Shown here piece by piece: positions 9,330-18,040 of a DNA stretch of 64,000 bases (its first letter is position 1; every line of letters begins with the position of its first letter). Origin of the DNA: Pseudomonadota bacterium (GTDB lineage: Bacteria > Desulfobacterota > Binatia > Binatales > Binataceae); the NCBI GenBank assembly GCA_021324755.1, contig JAJPIL010000014.1:186001-250000 (forward strand), given 5' to 3'. The notes beneath the pieces were generated by a model that was given only the letters and a program-made list of their open reading frames with translations, did not search any database and was not told the DNA's origin. The position numbers and the translations under genes are program-made.

Positions 9330-10712
9330 TCAAAGGTTCTCCTCGATTCGAATAAAAACCGGCGGTGCCTTCACCACGCTCAAGCGCTGTATTTCACGCA
9401 ACGCCATCCTAAGATTCTTCTCACGCGCTTCGTGGGTTCTCATTATAACCGGAACCGCGCCGACAGTCGCCCGCTCGCGCTGAATAACCGATGCGATCGA
9501 GATGCGATGGCGGCCGAGGATGGAAGCGATTTTGCCCAGAACGCCCGGCTGGTCCGCCGCCATAAAACGCAGGTAGTATTGGCAGACGATCTCTTCGATG
9601 GGTTTGACAGGCGCGGCGCGCAAAGTTTGCACCGGGTATCCGAGCGGACTTGCGACCAGGCGCGTGGCCGTAAGACGTCTTCGTGCTATCTCCAGTATAT
9701 CGGCCACTACTGCGCTCGCCGTCGGCATCTGACCAGCTCCCAAGCCGAAGTACATGCTCGAGCCGAGCGCTTCGCTCTGGATGTAGATGGCATTGAAGGC
9801 TCCTTTGACGCTCGACAGTAGATGGCTTACGGGGGTCATCGTGGGATGGACTCGCGCCTCGATCGCGCCGTTGTCCTCTTTGGCGATGGCTAGCAGTTTT
9901 ACCGCAAAGCCCAGTTCGCGCGCGCAGGCGATATCTTGCGGCTCGAGTGCCGTGATACCCTGAGTATAAACCTGCTTGGGCTTGAGCAGCACACCGAAAG
10001 CCAGCGTTACCAGGATACAGAGTTTGTGCGCGGCGTCATGTCCCTCGACGTCGAGCGTCGGATCGGCTTCGGCCAGGCCCTGGCGCTGCGCTTGCTTGAG
10101 CACTTCCGAAAATTCCTTACCCTCTTCGCTCATCCGGGTCAGAATATAGTTGCACGTACCGTTGACGATTCCGTAGACGGCTCTTTGACGGTCACCGGCC
10201 AGTGCTTCGCGCAACGTGCGGATAATCGGCACGCCGCCGCCCACGCTCGCCTCAAAGCCGACGGCCAGCTGATGCTCGGCCGCGGCGCGAAAAATGCGCT
10301 CGCCATCTTCGGCCAGCAAGGCCTTGTTAGCCGTTACGACGTCTTTCCCACTGGCCAACGCCTTGAGGATCGCGGTGCGAGCAGGCTCACGACCGCCGAG
10401 CAACTCGACCACAATATCGATATCGTCGCGCGCGACCAGCTCGAGCGGATCGCGAATGATTATCGAACTGGTCAACCCCAGCTCGGGCTGAGGCTTGAGA
10501 CTTCTGTCAGCAACCGCAACAAGTTTAAGCGGTGCCCCTAGTTTGCGGGCGAGCAAGTCGGCGTTTTTGCGTAAAAGCTTGACTACACCCGTGCCGACTG
10601 TGCCGCATCCCAGAAGTCCGATCCTTACCGGGCGCGAAAAGCTCTCGAAGGCAAGCGCCTTAGCCTCGCCAGTGATTTGCTTGGTCGCGGATTTGTACAG
10701 CAACGCTTTCAC
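9330..10712 (-). CDS. hom: Homoserine dehydrogenase with ACT domain, 460 aa
   Basis: NAD(P)-dependent reduction of aspartate semialdehyde to homoserine. The Rossmann motif GLLGCGTVGTGVVKLL starts around residue 33, the catalytic region includes GIVNGTCNYILTRM and GLAEADPTLDVEG, and an ACT regulatory domain (FMAADQPGVLGKIASILG) occupies the last 90 residues. The ACT domain suggests feedback control by threonine. The GTG start at 10712 gives about 28 residues before the Rossmann strand, longer than usual, with no better internal start visible. It is the first gene of the hom-thrC-apgM operon and lies 92 bp after the aminotransferase gene. Confidence 0.95.
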   Translation of the reverse strand: MKALLYKSATKQITGEAKALAFESFSRPVRIGLLGCGTVGTGVVKLLRKNADLLARKLGAPLKLVAVADRSLKPQPELGLTSSIIIRDPLELVARDDIDIVVELLGGREPARTAILKALASGKDVVTANKALLAEDGERIFRAAAEHQLAVGFEASVGGGVPIIRTLREALAGDRQRAVYGIVNGTCNYILTRMSEEGKEFSEVLKQAQRQGLAEADPTLDVEGHDAAHKLCILVTLAFGVLLKPKQVYTQGITALEPQDIACARELGFAVKLLAIAKEDNGAIEARVHPTMTPVSHLLSSVKGAFNAIYIQSEALGSSMYFGLGAGQMPTASAVVADILEIARRRLTATRLVASPLGYPVQTLRAAPVKPIEEIVCQYYLRFMAADQPGVLGKIASILGRHRISIASVIQRERATVGAVPVIMRTHEAREKNLRMALREIQRLSVVKAPPVFIRIEENL

Positions 10713-10804
10713 CGAAGCCAGCTAAAATAGGGTTTAGTGGGAGTTTCGGTCTTAGCCGAAATTTAAGCTATAAGTCCAGACCAGCGAACTGCGCTGCTGT
10801 TGGG

Positions 10805-12019
10805 TCAGCTCTGAGCGGCGGCCAAACGGCTTAAACCGTTGGCTTGTGCCCGCCGCAGCATCTGCCTGATCCCACGCACGGCCTGGCGGATACGATGCTC
10901 GTTCTCGATCAGCGAAAAGCGCACGAAGCCCTCGCCATCGGTGCCGAAGCCGACGCCAGGTGACACGGCGACCTTGGCCTCGCGCAGCAACAATTTGGAG
11001 AACTCGAGCGACCCGAGTTCGCGAAACGGTTCGGGTATTTGTGCCCAAACGAACATCGTGGCACGCGGCTTTGACGTAAACCAGCCACATCGGTTAAGTC
11101 CGTCGACCAGCACGTCACGTCGACGCCGGTAGGTCTCGCATATTTCGCTCACGCATTCTTGCGGGCCGTTTAACGCGTGAATCGCAGCTACTTGCACCGG
11201 CGTGAAGATCCCGTAGTCAAAGTACGACTTGAGGCGCGCCAGCGCCGCGATCATCGCGCGGTTTCCTACTGCGAAGCCCACGCGCCAACCCGGCATGTTG
11301 TAGCGCTTCGACAGCGTGAAAAACTCCACACCGACCTCTTTTGCACCTTTTGCTTGCAGAAAGGACGGCGCCTTGTACCCGTCGAAACAAAGGTCGGCGT
11401 AGGCTAGGTCATGTGCCACTAGGATTTCGTGCGCTCGCGCGAAGTCTGCTACCCGCTGCATGAAATCAAGGTCGACTACAGCCGTGGTGGGATTGTGGGG
11501 AAAGCTTATAACCAAAAACTTCGGCCGTGGCCAAGAGCGCAGCGTCGCCTCCGTCAGCGCGGCGAAGAAGTCTTCGCCATTATGAAGCGGCACGTTGCGC
11601 ACGTGAGCGCCCGCAATAATACAGGCGTACTGATGAATCGGATAGGTCGGGGTCGGAGCCAACACGACGTCGCCCGGCCCGAGAATCGCAAGCGCTAGAT
11701 GGGCCAACCCTTCCTTGGAGCCGATCGTCACGATCGCCTCGGTATCAGGATCGAGCTCTACGCCATAGCGTCGCCGATACCAGTCGACGATCGCAAGCCT
11801 AAGCTTGTAGATTCCGCGCGAGACCGAGTAGCGATGGTTGGCGCCTTTCGCCGCCGCCTCGATTAACTTTTTGACGATGTGCGCCGGCGTAGGCCGGTCC
11901 GGGTTTCCCATGCCGAAGTCGATAATGTCTTCGCCAGCCCGTCTGGCCTGTCGACAAAGCTCGCCTATTTCGTTGAACACGTACGGCGGAAGCTGCTTAA
12001 TCCGCGGAAACTCTATCAT
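10805..12019 (-). CDS. Alanine-type aminotransferase (class I/II, AlaC-like), 404 aa
   Basis: PLP aminotransferase of fold type I. Visible landmarks are [42 protein letters not shown], the PLP lysine in [15 protein letters not shown], and the substrate-carboxylate Arg in [18 protein letters not shown]. This subgroup (AlaC/YfdZ) makes alanine from glutamate and pyruvate. The same gene precedes homoserine dehydrogenase in several deltaproteobacteria, as far as I know. I chose ATG 12019, which has GGAAGG seven bases upstream; an upstream TTG (12037) has none. Acting as an aspartate or branched-chain aminotransferase is possible. Confidence 0.9.
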   Translation of the reverse strand: MIEFPRIKQLPPYVFNEIGELCRQARRAGEDIIDFGMGNPDRPTPAHIVKKLIEAAAKGANHRYSVSRGIYKLRLAIVDWYRRRYGVELDPDTEAIVTIGSKEGLAHLALAILGPGDVVLAPTPTYPIHQYACIIAGAHVRNVPLHNGEDFFAALTEATLRSWPRPKFLVISFPHNPTTAVVDLDFMQRVADFARAHEILVAHDLAYADLCFDGYKAPSFLQAKGAKEVGVEFFTLSKRYNMPGWRVGFAVGNRAMIAALARLKSYFDYGIFTPVQVAAIHALNGPQECVSEICETYRRRRDVLVDGLNRCGWFTSKPRATMFVWAQIPEPFRELGSLEFSKLLLREAKVAVSPGVGFGTDGEGFVRFSLIENEHRIRQAVRGIRQMLRRAQANGLSRLAAAQS

Positions 12020-12491
12020 TGGGTCGCCTTCCCACAATCAAAAAAGTTGTAATGCACCAGGCTGTGGAGCTTTTCCTCTACGGCTAGTGGTCGCATTATT
12101 GCAGCATTACTTGCAGGTTCAAGACAAACAGAATACGAAACGACATCAGTGTAGCGCAATTTGTGCCATTAGGGCGAGATTTGAACGTGGGCGGACTCGC
12201 TTTTGGACACAACAGCGCCGCCACGATAGCGCACCACAGAGGAGACGTACTTTGAGCGTTTACGTTAAATATCTCTGATCCGGTAGCCTCGGATGCAAGC
12301 ATTGATCTGAATCTCTTGGGTCGTGTGCAACAAATCGTCGCTCAGATAAGCATAGGTTCACGGTCAGTGGCCAGCTGGGTCGCTCGAACAAACCTGGTAG
12401 TCAGGTAAGGTAGAGCAGTAAACGTCATAATGACTAAGCAAAAAGGCGATATAACAGGCGAGTTTGAACATTCCTAGCTTGTTGCAAACCT
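12020..12491. other. Divergent intergenic region, aminotransferase to suhB
   Basis: About 470 bp between two genes read outward, so it should hold both promoters. I see no convincing small gene, tRNA or strong terminator. The sequence near the suhB start (from about 12400) is A+T-rich, consistent with a promoter, but no clear -35/-10 pair can be picked by eye. Confidence 0.5.
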
Positions 12492-13319
12492 ATGAACCGA
12501 ACAAAAAGTAGCGAGCAGCGCCTTAAGACGGCGCTCAGGGCAGCTAAAGCAGCCGGGCGAATCCATCTGGAACGTTTCGGCCGCGTCGGCAAGATCGGGC
12601 TCAAATCTACGCCAATCGATCTGGTAAGCGAGGCTGACCTCGAGTCCGAAGCAGCTATATTGAAGATTATCAAGCGCCACTTTCCTGAGGACTCGATCTT
12701 GGCCGAGGAAAGTGCCGCCAGCGGCGCTGCTCTATCATCCGAATCTTTATGGATCATCGATCCGCTCGACGGCACCACCAACTTCGCTCATTCCTACCCG
12801 CATTTCAGCGTTTCGATCGCATACCAGGAGCGCGGGCGTCTGCTGATAGGCGTAATTTACGATGCGCTCAAGAAGGAGATGTTCATCGCCCAGCGTGGTC
12901 GGGGTGCCTTTCTCAATGGCCAACGGATAAGAGTAAGCACTGCGCGTTCCCTTAGCGACGCTCTTTTGGGGACAGGTTTTGCGTACGACCGGCGCGAGCG
13001 GGCGGACTTCTACCTTGCGTTCTGGAAGGCGTTTATGATGCGCACGCAAGGTACCCGGCGAAGCGGCGCTGCCTCGCTGGACCTAGCCTATGTGGCGTGC
13101 GGCCGGCTCGACGCGTTTTGGGAGTTCGGCCTCAAAGCCTGGGATGTGGCCGCGGGTGCGCTTTTGATTCAGGAAGCTGGAGGGCGCGTGAGCAACGTCG
13201 ATGGGAGCCCGCTTGTGCTCGATGCCGGCAATATCGTCGGTTCCAACGGCCGTTTGCACCGTGCGATGGTCAGCGTGCTAAAGGAGACGAAATCGATGTT
13301 TGACGAAAAGCATCCTTAA
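12492..13319 (+). CDS. suhB: Inositol-1-monophosphatase family protein, 275 aa
   Basis: Mg-dependent, Li-sensitive phosphatase family. The two signatures are clear: WIIDPLDGTTNF (metal-binding Asp pair, about residues 86-97) and WDVAAGALLIQEAGG (about residues 217-231). AEES, carrying the first metal-binding Glu, precedes them. The substrate could be inositol-1-phosphate, or the protein may serve in ribosome assembly or transcription like E. coli SuhB; sequence does not decide. It is one of few plus-strand genes, is monocistronic, and is followed 74 bp later by a tRNA-Arg gene. Confidence 0.92.
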   Translation: MNRTKSSEQRLKTALRAAKAAGRIHLERFGRVGKIGLKSTPIDLVSEADLESEAAILKIIKRHFPEDSILAEESAASGAALSSESLWIIDPLDGTTNFAHSYPHFSVSIAYQERGRLLIGVIYDALKKEMFIAQRGRGAFLNGQRIRVSTARSLSDALLGTGFAYDRRERADFYLAFWKAFMMRTQGTRRSGAASLDLAYVACGRLDAFWEFGLKAWDVAAGALLIQEAGGRVSNVDGSPLVLDAGNIVGSNGRLHRAMVSVLKETKSMFDEKHP

Positions 13320-13393
13320 CTCGCTACGGCAAGCTGGATGCCCTTGTCTGCGCGGTGCAGCTAATGTATCGCTTAAAAAGGGTCAGACGAAAC

Positions 13394-13465
13394 GCCCCGG
13401 TGGTGAAACGGATATCACGGAGGCCTCCGGAGCCTCAAGTCCGGGTTCGATTCCCGGCCGGGGCA
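13394..13465 (+). tRNA. tRNA-Arg (anticodon CCG)
   Basis: A complete cloverleaf can be folded by hand. The acceptor stem is GCCCCGG/CCGGGGC, the D arm GTGA/TCAC, and the anticodon stem GAGGC/GCCTC. The anticodon loop CTCCGGA puts the anticodon CCG at 13427-13429. The variable loop is AAGT, and the T arm is CCGGG-TTCGATT-CCCGG. All stems pair without mismatch. The discriminator is A (13465). The 3' CCA is not encoded, so it must be added after transcription. It reads CGG arginine codons. Confidence 0.97.
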
Positions 13466-13710
13466 CTTGCAAACCTCATCTCAATTAGGTCGCTTTCGGA
13501 AAACGCACGGCTTTCCTTTCAACACCCGGTTCTGCTCCCCAAAAGAAACCTGCAAGTGTCACGAGAGATCGCACCTTTTAGCCCGTCGCCCAAGCAACGG
13601 CAAAACGTTTTTGGGCTGAATCGATCCCTATCGCGATGCTTGTCGGTGCGTACATTGAGGATGACGCCTGTCGGAGGTGCCGAGAGCTTCCTCTCTGGTG
13701 TTACGCCAGA
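13466..13710. other. 245-bp gap downstream of tRNA-Arg
   Basis: No gene is recognised. I looked for a repeat of the tRNA 3' end that would mark an integrated element and found none, nor any integrase gene nearby. Confidence 0.5.
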
Positions 13711-14823
13711 TTAACCCGACGACCTATGAGCAGCTATGGGTGTTGCCGCTTGCCCCGAGGCCACAGACCTCGATAACGCCACCGCTCGCGCCGTATTCGC
13801 CACGAACATCACCACGGCGACCACGTTTAAAAGCCCGCCCCATCGGTAGGCCAAATACGATCCCCAAAGATCGCCCCCTATGCGTTGCGCTAAAGAGGCG
13901 TGCAGCAAAGCGACGTGAGCGTAAAATGCGCGCCGGTAAGGCAATGGGCGTTGAAGCACTGACGGAAATATAATCGGGGCGTGCGCAAATATCATCGACA
14001 AAACAAAGCCTACAAATACGGCATGCAGTATGATGTCGTAATGGAATGTGGTCAGGTTATCGCCGAACCAAAGCCACGCTGCGCCGCCTAGTCCGAGCCA
14101 AAAATACCCCGTCAGTAGATTGACCGCGATAAAACGCGTAAGCCCTTTCTGCTTGACGGTTCTGCGCGCCAAGTCATAGCGCGTAAGCCACAGCGCCAGG
14201 GCCACCATTCCAAAACCAGCAAGTCTGAGCCCTAGCGCAGGGAGCTTGTGCGCAACAAAAAGACCGACAATGAACGGGGCGACGCTCAACGTGAACGAAA
14301 GTCGGTTTCGGTCAGCCATTCCAGTAAGCCGACTCAATTCGAGCCGCTCTCCTACGATTGTCAGGACCAGAAATGCCGTCCACCAGAAGAACACGCCGGT
14401 CATCGGTGCGCCCGCAAGCCACAAAAAGTTACCGATAAACCAGGCAACTGCTCCAAACGCCATCGTGACCGTAAACAATGCGGTCTGTCGGCGAAGAATT
14501 GCCGCGAAGTCCCCGATTAAACAGAGGCTGGCGAAATTGATGAGAGCCGCTCCGATAGGCTCCGAACGCCCACTGATCAGGGCCAACGCACCTGTTGCGC
14601 TTAGGACCGGAGCCGCGTAGCCAAAGGTCGTCCCCAAGGCTACCGCGCGTTCGAGGCTAATCAGCGTGCCAAGAAAACCGCAGACCATAAGCGGCCCGTG
14701 GATGATGTAGAGATTGTCCTCGATTGGCGGCACGCTCCATCCCAAGCGCAAAAGCCCCGCCCATAGTCCCGCCAGTAGAGCGAAAATCGACAGCGCTAAA
14801 AGCGGCAGTCGCCTGTAGTTCAC
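13711..14823 (-). CDS. Polytopic membrane protein, NnrS-like, about 370 aa
   Basis: Very hydrophobic protein with about 10-12 predicted membrane spans. Conserved-looking histidines sit at membrane edges: HGPLM in an early span, HYDIILHAVF and FAHAPIIFP later, then YAHVALLHASLAQ. This resembles the NnrS family, heme- and copper-containing membrane proteins linked to nitric-oxide metabolism, but similarity is judged by eye. The reading frame extends upstream to 15006, but its first 60 residues are hydrophilic and low-complexity. I prefer the GTG at 14823, with AGGTAAGG just before it. The gene lies downstream of the ferredoxin and hemerythrin operon on the same strand, which fits a nitrosative-stress role. 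Confidence 0.6.
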   Translation of the reverse strand: MNYRRLPLLALSIFALLAGLWAGLLRLGWSVPPIEDNLYIIHGPLMVCGFLGTLISLERAVALGTTFGYAAPVLSATGALALISGRSEPIGAALINFASLCLIGDFAAILRRQTALFTVTMAFGAVAWFIGNFLWLAGAPMTGVFFWWTAFLVLTIVGERLELSRLTGMADRNRLSFTLSVAPFIVGLFVAHKLPALGLRLAGFGMVALALWLTRYDLARRTVKQKGLTRFIAVNLLTGYFWLGLGGAAWLWFGDNLTTFHYDIILHAVFVGFVLSMIFAHAPIIFPSVLQRPLPYRRAFYAHVALLHASLAQRIGGDLWGSYLAYRWGGLLNVVAVVMFVANTARAVALSRSVASGQAATPIAAHRSSG

Positions 14824-15508
14824 GTCCTTACCTGCTAACTGACCGCTGGCGGTAGCCTGCTTGACAACGGACGCTTTTGTTTCTGCCGATCCGCCAGGGT
14901 TGTTTCGCCGACCCCGTGTTTCGTAATTGCCACATGCGCGCGACTTTAGACGGCCTTGTTTTATGCTCACACGGTCATGTCGGCGAAACTCTGGTTGCTT
15001 GGGCAACGACCGCCGTCATCCTCCCAGCGGAGCAACGCGCAGTAGTCGAGCCATTCCTCGTCCGCCACTATCGGCAAACCAGCCGCTACTTGCTGTCGAC
15101 CCTGGCCGAGAAAAAGTAACGTAGCCTCCTTGTCAGCTATCTGGTTATGAGCTTGTGAGAGTTTTTGTGTACCCACGACCGCTTCCTCGCTTAAGCTTAC
15201 TGTCCGTCAGGTTTCGCCAACAGAAACCAGCGGTGAGCGCGCAAAAGCGGGAAGGTTTAGCACGTAGACGTTCCTAGAAAATTTAGTAAGGCCCGCATTT
15301 TCGCGGTACAAGTCCGCTCGGGTCGCGTAGCTTAAGGCCGCCTTTTTCGGGTCCGGTTTTGGAGGTGTCGACCAGATGGCATAATTTGTGACCCACTACA
15401 AGCTGAAAAAGTCTTTCAAGGCTTGACGGCTTTCTATCAACGTTGCGCGCTTGACCGGGCTTTTTCTGTCATGCGCTCGCGTAACTGTTCGCTTTCGAGT
15501 CTATTCCG
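14824..15508. other. Approx. 685-bp region without an assignable gene
   Basis: Between the membrane protein and the ferredoxin. A 69-codon minus-strand frame (14967-15176) is open but has no recognisable motif and overlaps the possible upstream extension of the membrane protein. I see no terminator or repeat. It may contain the membrane protein's promoter or decayed coding sequence. Confidence 0.4.
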
Positions 15509-15871
15509 TTATTTGGAGTCCGTCTCGAGCCCCCATTTTCGCTTGTTCGCCAAGACCTGTTCGGGCGTAGGAGCAGGCTTCTCTTCGAACCGTTTGACTC
15601 GGAACTGATCCGGAAACTCCACCGTCTTGGCGTTGAGCGCTATGTCGTCCTTGAAGAGTTCAGGCACTTCGGGCTCTTCATAAATCGCCTGCCAGGGACA
15701 CTCGGGCTCACACGCTCCGCAATCTATACATTCATCGGGATTTATGTAGAGCTGATTGGGGAAGTGCTCGCGATCGTCGCCAACGTATTCGTAGATACAG
15801 TCGACGGGACAGACGCTGACGCATCCGGTGTCGAGACAGTCAATGCAGAGCCTTGTTATTACCCACGGCAT
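15509..15871 (-). CDS. fdxA: Seven-iron-type ferredoxin (FdxA-like), 120 aa
   Basis: Small electron carrier with two Fe-S clusters. Cysteines fall at C9, C12, C17, C21 and C25, followed by the second motif DECIDCGACEPECPWQAI. This is the layout of 3Fe-4S/4Fe-4S ferredoxins such as FdxA of mycobacteria and pseudomonads. The C-terminal 50 residues form the usual extension without cysteines. The ATG at 15871 has TTAGGAG before it. It lies 182 bp downstream of the DUF4213/DUF364 gene and may belong to that transcript or have its own promoter. Its partner is unknown; FdxA proteins are often induced by low oxygen or NO. Confidence 0.92.
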   Translation of the reverse strand: MPWVITRLCIDCLDTGCVSVCPVDCIYEYVGDDREHFPNQLYINPDECIDCGACEPECPWQAIYEEPEVPELFKDDIALNAKTVEFPDQFRVKRFEEKPAPTPEQVLANKRKWGLETDSK

Positions 15872-16053
15872 CCAAATCTCCTAAGCGTTCAGCCCGCTTT
15901 ATGGCGGATCGTGTCGGCTCGCCCCAGTAAATCGCAATTGTCCTTGAATGCGCGCTTGCGAATCTCCGAAGCTGGTTTGTCGGGACCCGCGATGGATGGG
16001 GAACGTCGCTATTTCCCCTCTGTTATCTCATCGCGGCGCGAGTTGGCCAAGAA

Positions 16054-16887
16054 CTAGGCAGCGGCTCTGGAGGGCCAAACCGACGAGTCGATAAGGCAGA
16101 CCTTCCGAGCGGCCCGCTCGAAAAGGTAACCCGAACCGCCCTGGCCTACGATCGTCAGTAGCTCGCGCGCGTTCAGAGCGCGAATACCGCCTAGAACCGC
16201 GATGCCGCTTCTAAAAAATGGGAGCGGCCACAGCGGCGTTGTGGGTCCCGCCATGACGCAGATGCGCGCCGACCTTGAAGCTTGAAGTAGTTCATCGATT
16301 CCACCTTCGACCAAGGCCGAACCAGAGAAGATAACGACGGTCGCCTTACGGAGCGCTTCGATCGCGAACTGCGGATGAATCCAAAGCGAGCGCTCGTCGG
16401 GCTTCAGGGCCTCGCGATGCTTGTCGATTACATTAAGACTAATTACCCGCCCTTTGAGCCGTTTTATGAAAGGGACGAACGCCCCGACCATCGCAACGCG
16501 GTCTTCGGGCGTTATCGCAGCCGCCTCCAGCGCGTCAAGCTCCTGTTGTACCGTCCCATCCGGCAGGCCATAGCAGTCGACAGCCGCAGCGGAAAGCGCG
16601 TTGAGCGTTGCGACTCCCAGCGCTCGCCTTAGCGCGCTCGGCGAAAAGGCGTATTTAGCCAAATCCCAAGCCTTGATCCCGATAAGCTGTCCCGCCGGTG
16701 GCGCTCCAGCAGCGGTCTTTGGGCAGCATACGGTATCGCTCAAGTCTCGAGGGGTGAACGCCACGCCTACATTGCCGGTTGAAATTTCAACCGCGGTGTA
16801 GAAAACGCCCAAACGCGCATCGCTTACGAGCGGCTCGGCGCCATAATTTCGCCGTAGGTCCGAAAACCATTTCTCGATGAGTTCCAT
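16054..16887 (-). CDS. DUF4213/DUF364 family protein, 277 aa
   Basis: An N-terminal DUF4213-like part (about residues 5-95) precedes a DUF364 part (about 130-265), the pair described in Pfam as a putative heavy-metal chelation family; assignment is by eye. Seen in sequence are a Cys-Cys pair in TVCCPKTAAG (about residue 54), a nucleotide-fold-like MVGAFVPFIKRL, FSGSALVEGG and VMAGPTTPLWP. No membrane segment is present, so it should be cytosolic. The ATG at 16887 follows GGAGG. It is the third gene of a likely operon with the hemerythrin-DUF2249 and MIP18-type genes (20 bp gap). The context suggests metal handling linked to Fe-S repair, but no function is established here. Confidence 0.75.
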   Translation of the reverse strand: MELIEKWFSDLRRNYGAEPLVSDARLGVFYTAVEISTGNVGVAFTPRDLSDTVCCPKTAAGAPPAGQLIGIKAWDLAKYAFSPSALRRALGVATLNALSAAAVDCYGLPDGTVQQELDALEAAAITPEDRVAMVGAFVPFIKRLKGRVISLNVIDKHREALKPDERSLWIHPQFAIEALRKATVVIFSGSALVEGGIDELLQASRSARICVMAGPTTPLWPLPFFRSGIAVLGGIRALNARELLTIVGQGGSGYLFERAARKVCLIDSSVWPSRAAA

Positions 16888-16907
16888 CTAAGCCTCCGCT
16901 CTCCTGA

Positions 16908-17210
16908 TTACTGCCAGCCGAGTTGTCGTCTGCCTTCCTCGGAGATCATCCATGGCGCCCAAGGCGGATCCCAGACCAGTTGTACGTCGACTTTTTTCAC
17001 TTCCTTACACTGATTTAGAATCGCTTGGCGCACCTCTTCGGTCAAATATGAATGCATCGGGCAGGCCGGTGTCGTCATCGTCATCGCAATGCGCACGCGC
17101 TCGGCTTCGACCTCCACGCCGTAGACAAGCCCCAGATCGACGATGTTCACCCCGACCTCGGGATCGTTGACCGTCCGTAGAGCTCGCAGAATGTCATCTT
17201 CGCTGACCAC
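16908..17210 (-). CDS. MIP18/PaaD-type metal-sulfur cluster assembly factor (DUF59), 100 aa
   Basis: Small SufT/PaaD-family protein with the landmarks DPEVGVNIVDLGLVYGV (residues 16-32), TTPACPM carrying the reactive cysteine, and DPPWAPWMIS near the end. Family members help insert or repair Fe-S clusters. The start is GTG 17210 with GAGGAGG upstream. It lies 40 bp after the hemerythrin-DUF2249 gene and 20 bp before the DUF4213/DUF364 gene, so co-transcription is very likely. In denitrifiers, genes of this type sit beside DUF2249 and hemerythrin genes, which fits Fe-S maintenance under NO stress. Confidence 0.9.
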   Translation of the reverse strand: MVSEDDILRALRTVNDPEVGVNIVDLGLVYGVEVEAERVRIAMTMTTPACPMHSYLTEEVRQAILNQCKEVKKVDVQLVWDPPWAPWMISEEGRRQLGWQ

Positions 17211-17250
17211 TTCGACCTCCTCTCTCAGCTAATCGGATGTAGCGCGGCTA

Positions 17251-17976
17251 TCAGCTTTTGCGCCCGATTCGAACTCGCCACACCTCGGGTCCTTGCTCGA
17301 GGTAATCCCACGAGAACTGACCTGTGTGTTCGGCCTCGAACTGGTAGTACAAAGGCCGGGGGTCGTGGTCGTTGACCAGAATAAAGGCCTCGCCAGGCTT
17401 AAGGCTCATGAACGTATCGAAAATCAAGGTGTGTCTTTCTCTGGGTACGATCTCGCGAACGTCGAGTAATCGTTCTTGGGACATCTTTTCCTTCCTCCTT
17501 CTTTGGTATGACTCGTGAATCGACCGAAGTACGGCGTTTTGTCGTTCCTTGTCGACGTATTTTTCGATTAGCGGCAGATAAATCCGTTCCTCCTTGGCCA
17601 AGTGAAGCTCTACGACCGCGTCGAGCCGCAGCGCTAGCTCCCGTAGCCGAGGCAGGAGTTGCGAGCGCTCCGGTTCGGATGCGACTTCGAGCTGTCGCGT
17701 TAACTCTTCGATGCGCGCTACGTAGTCCTTGATGAACTCATGGTCGACAGACATCGTCGCTGTCGGCCTTCCATGTTGTCGCAAGAGGTCGTCCACCAAC
17801 GGGTACAGCTGACGCTCCTCTCCGTCAGCGTGGGGGAGCAAATCGCCTTTCAAAAAGTTGACGAAGGCGTCCCGTTCTGTTTGCGGTTCCTTTCCGCCGA
17901 CTCCGCGCGCATGTGCGTGCAGGGTCTTGGCCAAACTCAAGTGATGTTGGCGAATAGCGTCAGCTAGGCTGCCCAT
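17251..17976 (-). CDS. Hemerythrin-like HHE domain fused to DUF2249, 241 aa
   Basis: The first 160 residues form an HHE four-helix bundle with the expected metal ligands: QHHLSLAKTLHAH, LLPHADGEERQLYP, SVDHEF and ELHLAKEERIYLP. After a short linker the last 70 residues match DUF2249 (LDVREIVPRERHTLIFDTF ... YYQFEAEHTGQFSWDYL). HHE proteins bind a di-iron centre and sense or handle O2 or NO. The DUF2249 domain is common near denitrification genes. The ATG at 17976 has AAAGGAG upstream, and a promoter with an NsrR-like operator follows. First gene of the HHE/MIP18/DUF364 operon. Ligand identity is inferred by pattern. Confidence 0.9.
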   Translation of the reverse strand: MGSLADAIRQHHLSLAKTLHAHARGVGGKEPQTERDAFVNFLKGDLLPHADGEERQLYPLVDDLLRQHGRPTATMSVDHEFIKDYVARIEELTRQLEVASEPERSQLLPRLRELALRLDAVVELHLAKEERIYLPLIEKYVDKERQNAVLRSIHESYQRRRKEKMSQERLLDVREIVPRERHTLIFDTFMSLKPGEAFILVNDHDPRPLYYQFEAEHTGQFSWDYLEQGPEVWRVRIGRKS

Positions 17977-18023
17977 CTCTCCTGCTCCTTTACAAGACTA
18001 CCTTCGGTTCCGTCGACCATTAC

Positions 18024-18040
18024 ATGTATTACATATACAT
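18024..18040. promoter_or_regulatory. NsrR-type operator palindrome
   Basis: The 17-bp sequence ATGTAT-TACAT-ATACAT is a perfect 6+6 inverted repeat with a 5-bp spacer. It matches the ATGYAT-N5-ATRCAT core of binding sites known for the nitric-oxide-sensing repressor NsrR. It lies 48 bp upstream of the hemerythrin-DUF2249 start and overlaps the predicted -10 element, the position expected for repression. No nsrR gene is in the window. Chance occurrence of a 12-position match at a fitting promoter is unlikely. Confidence 0.7.

Noticed and set aside
13394-13710. tRNA-Arg as an integration site for a mobile island covering 13.7-24 kb
   Set aside because: No repeat of the tRNA 3' end, integrase or phage gene was seen within the window.
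14967-15176. 69-codon minus-strand frame between ferredoxin and the membrane protein
   Set aside because: No motif, overlaps the possible extension of the next frame, and lacks a clear ribosome site.
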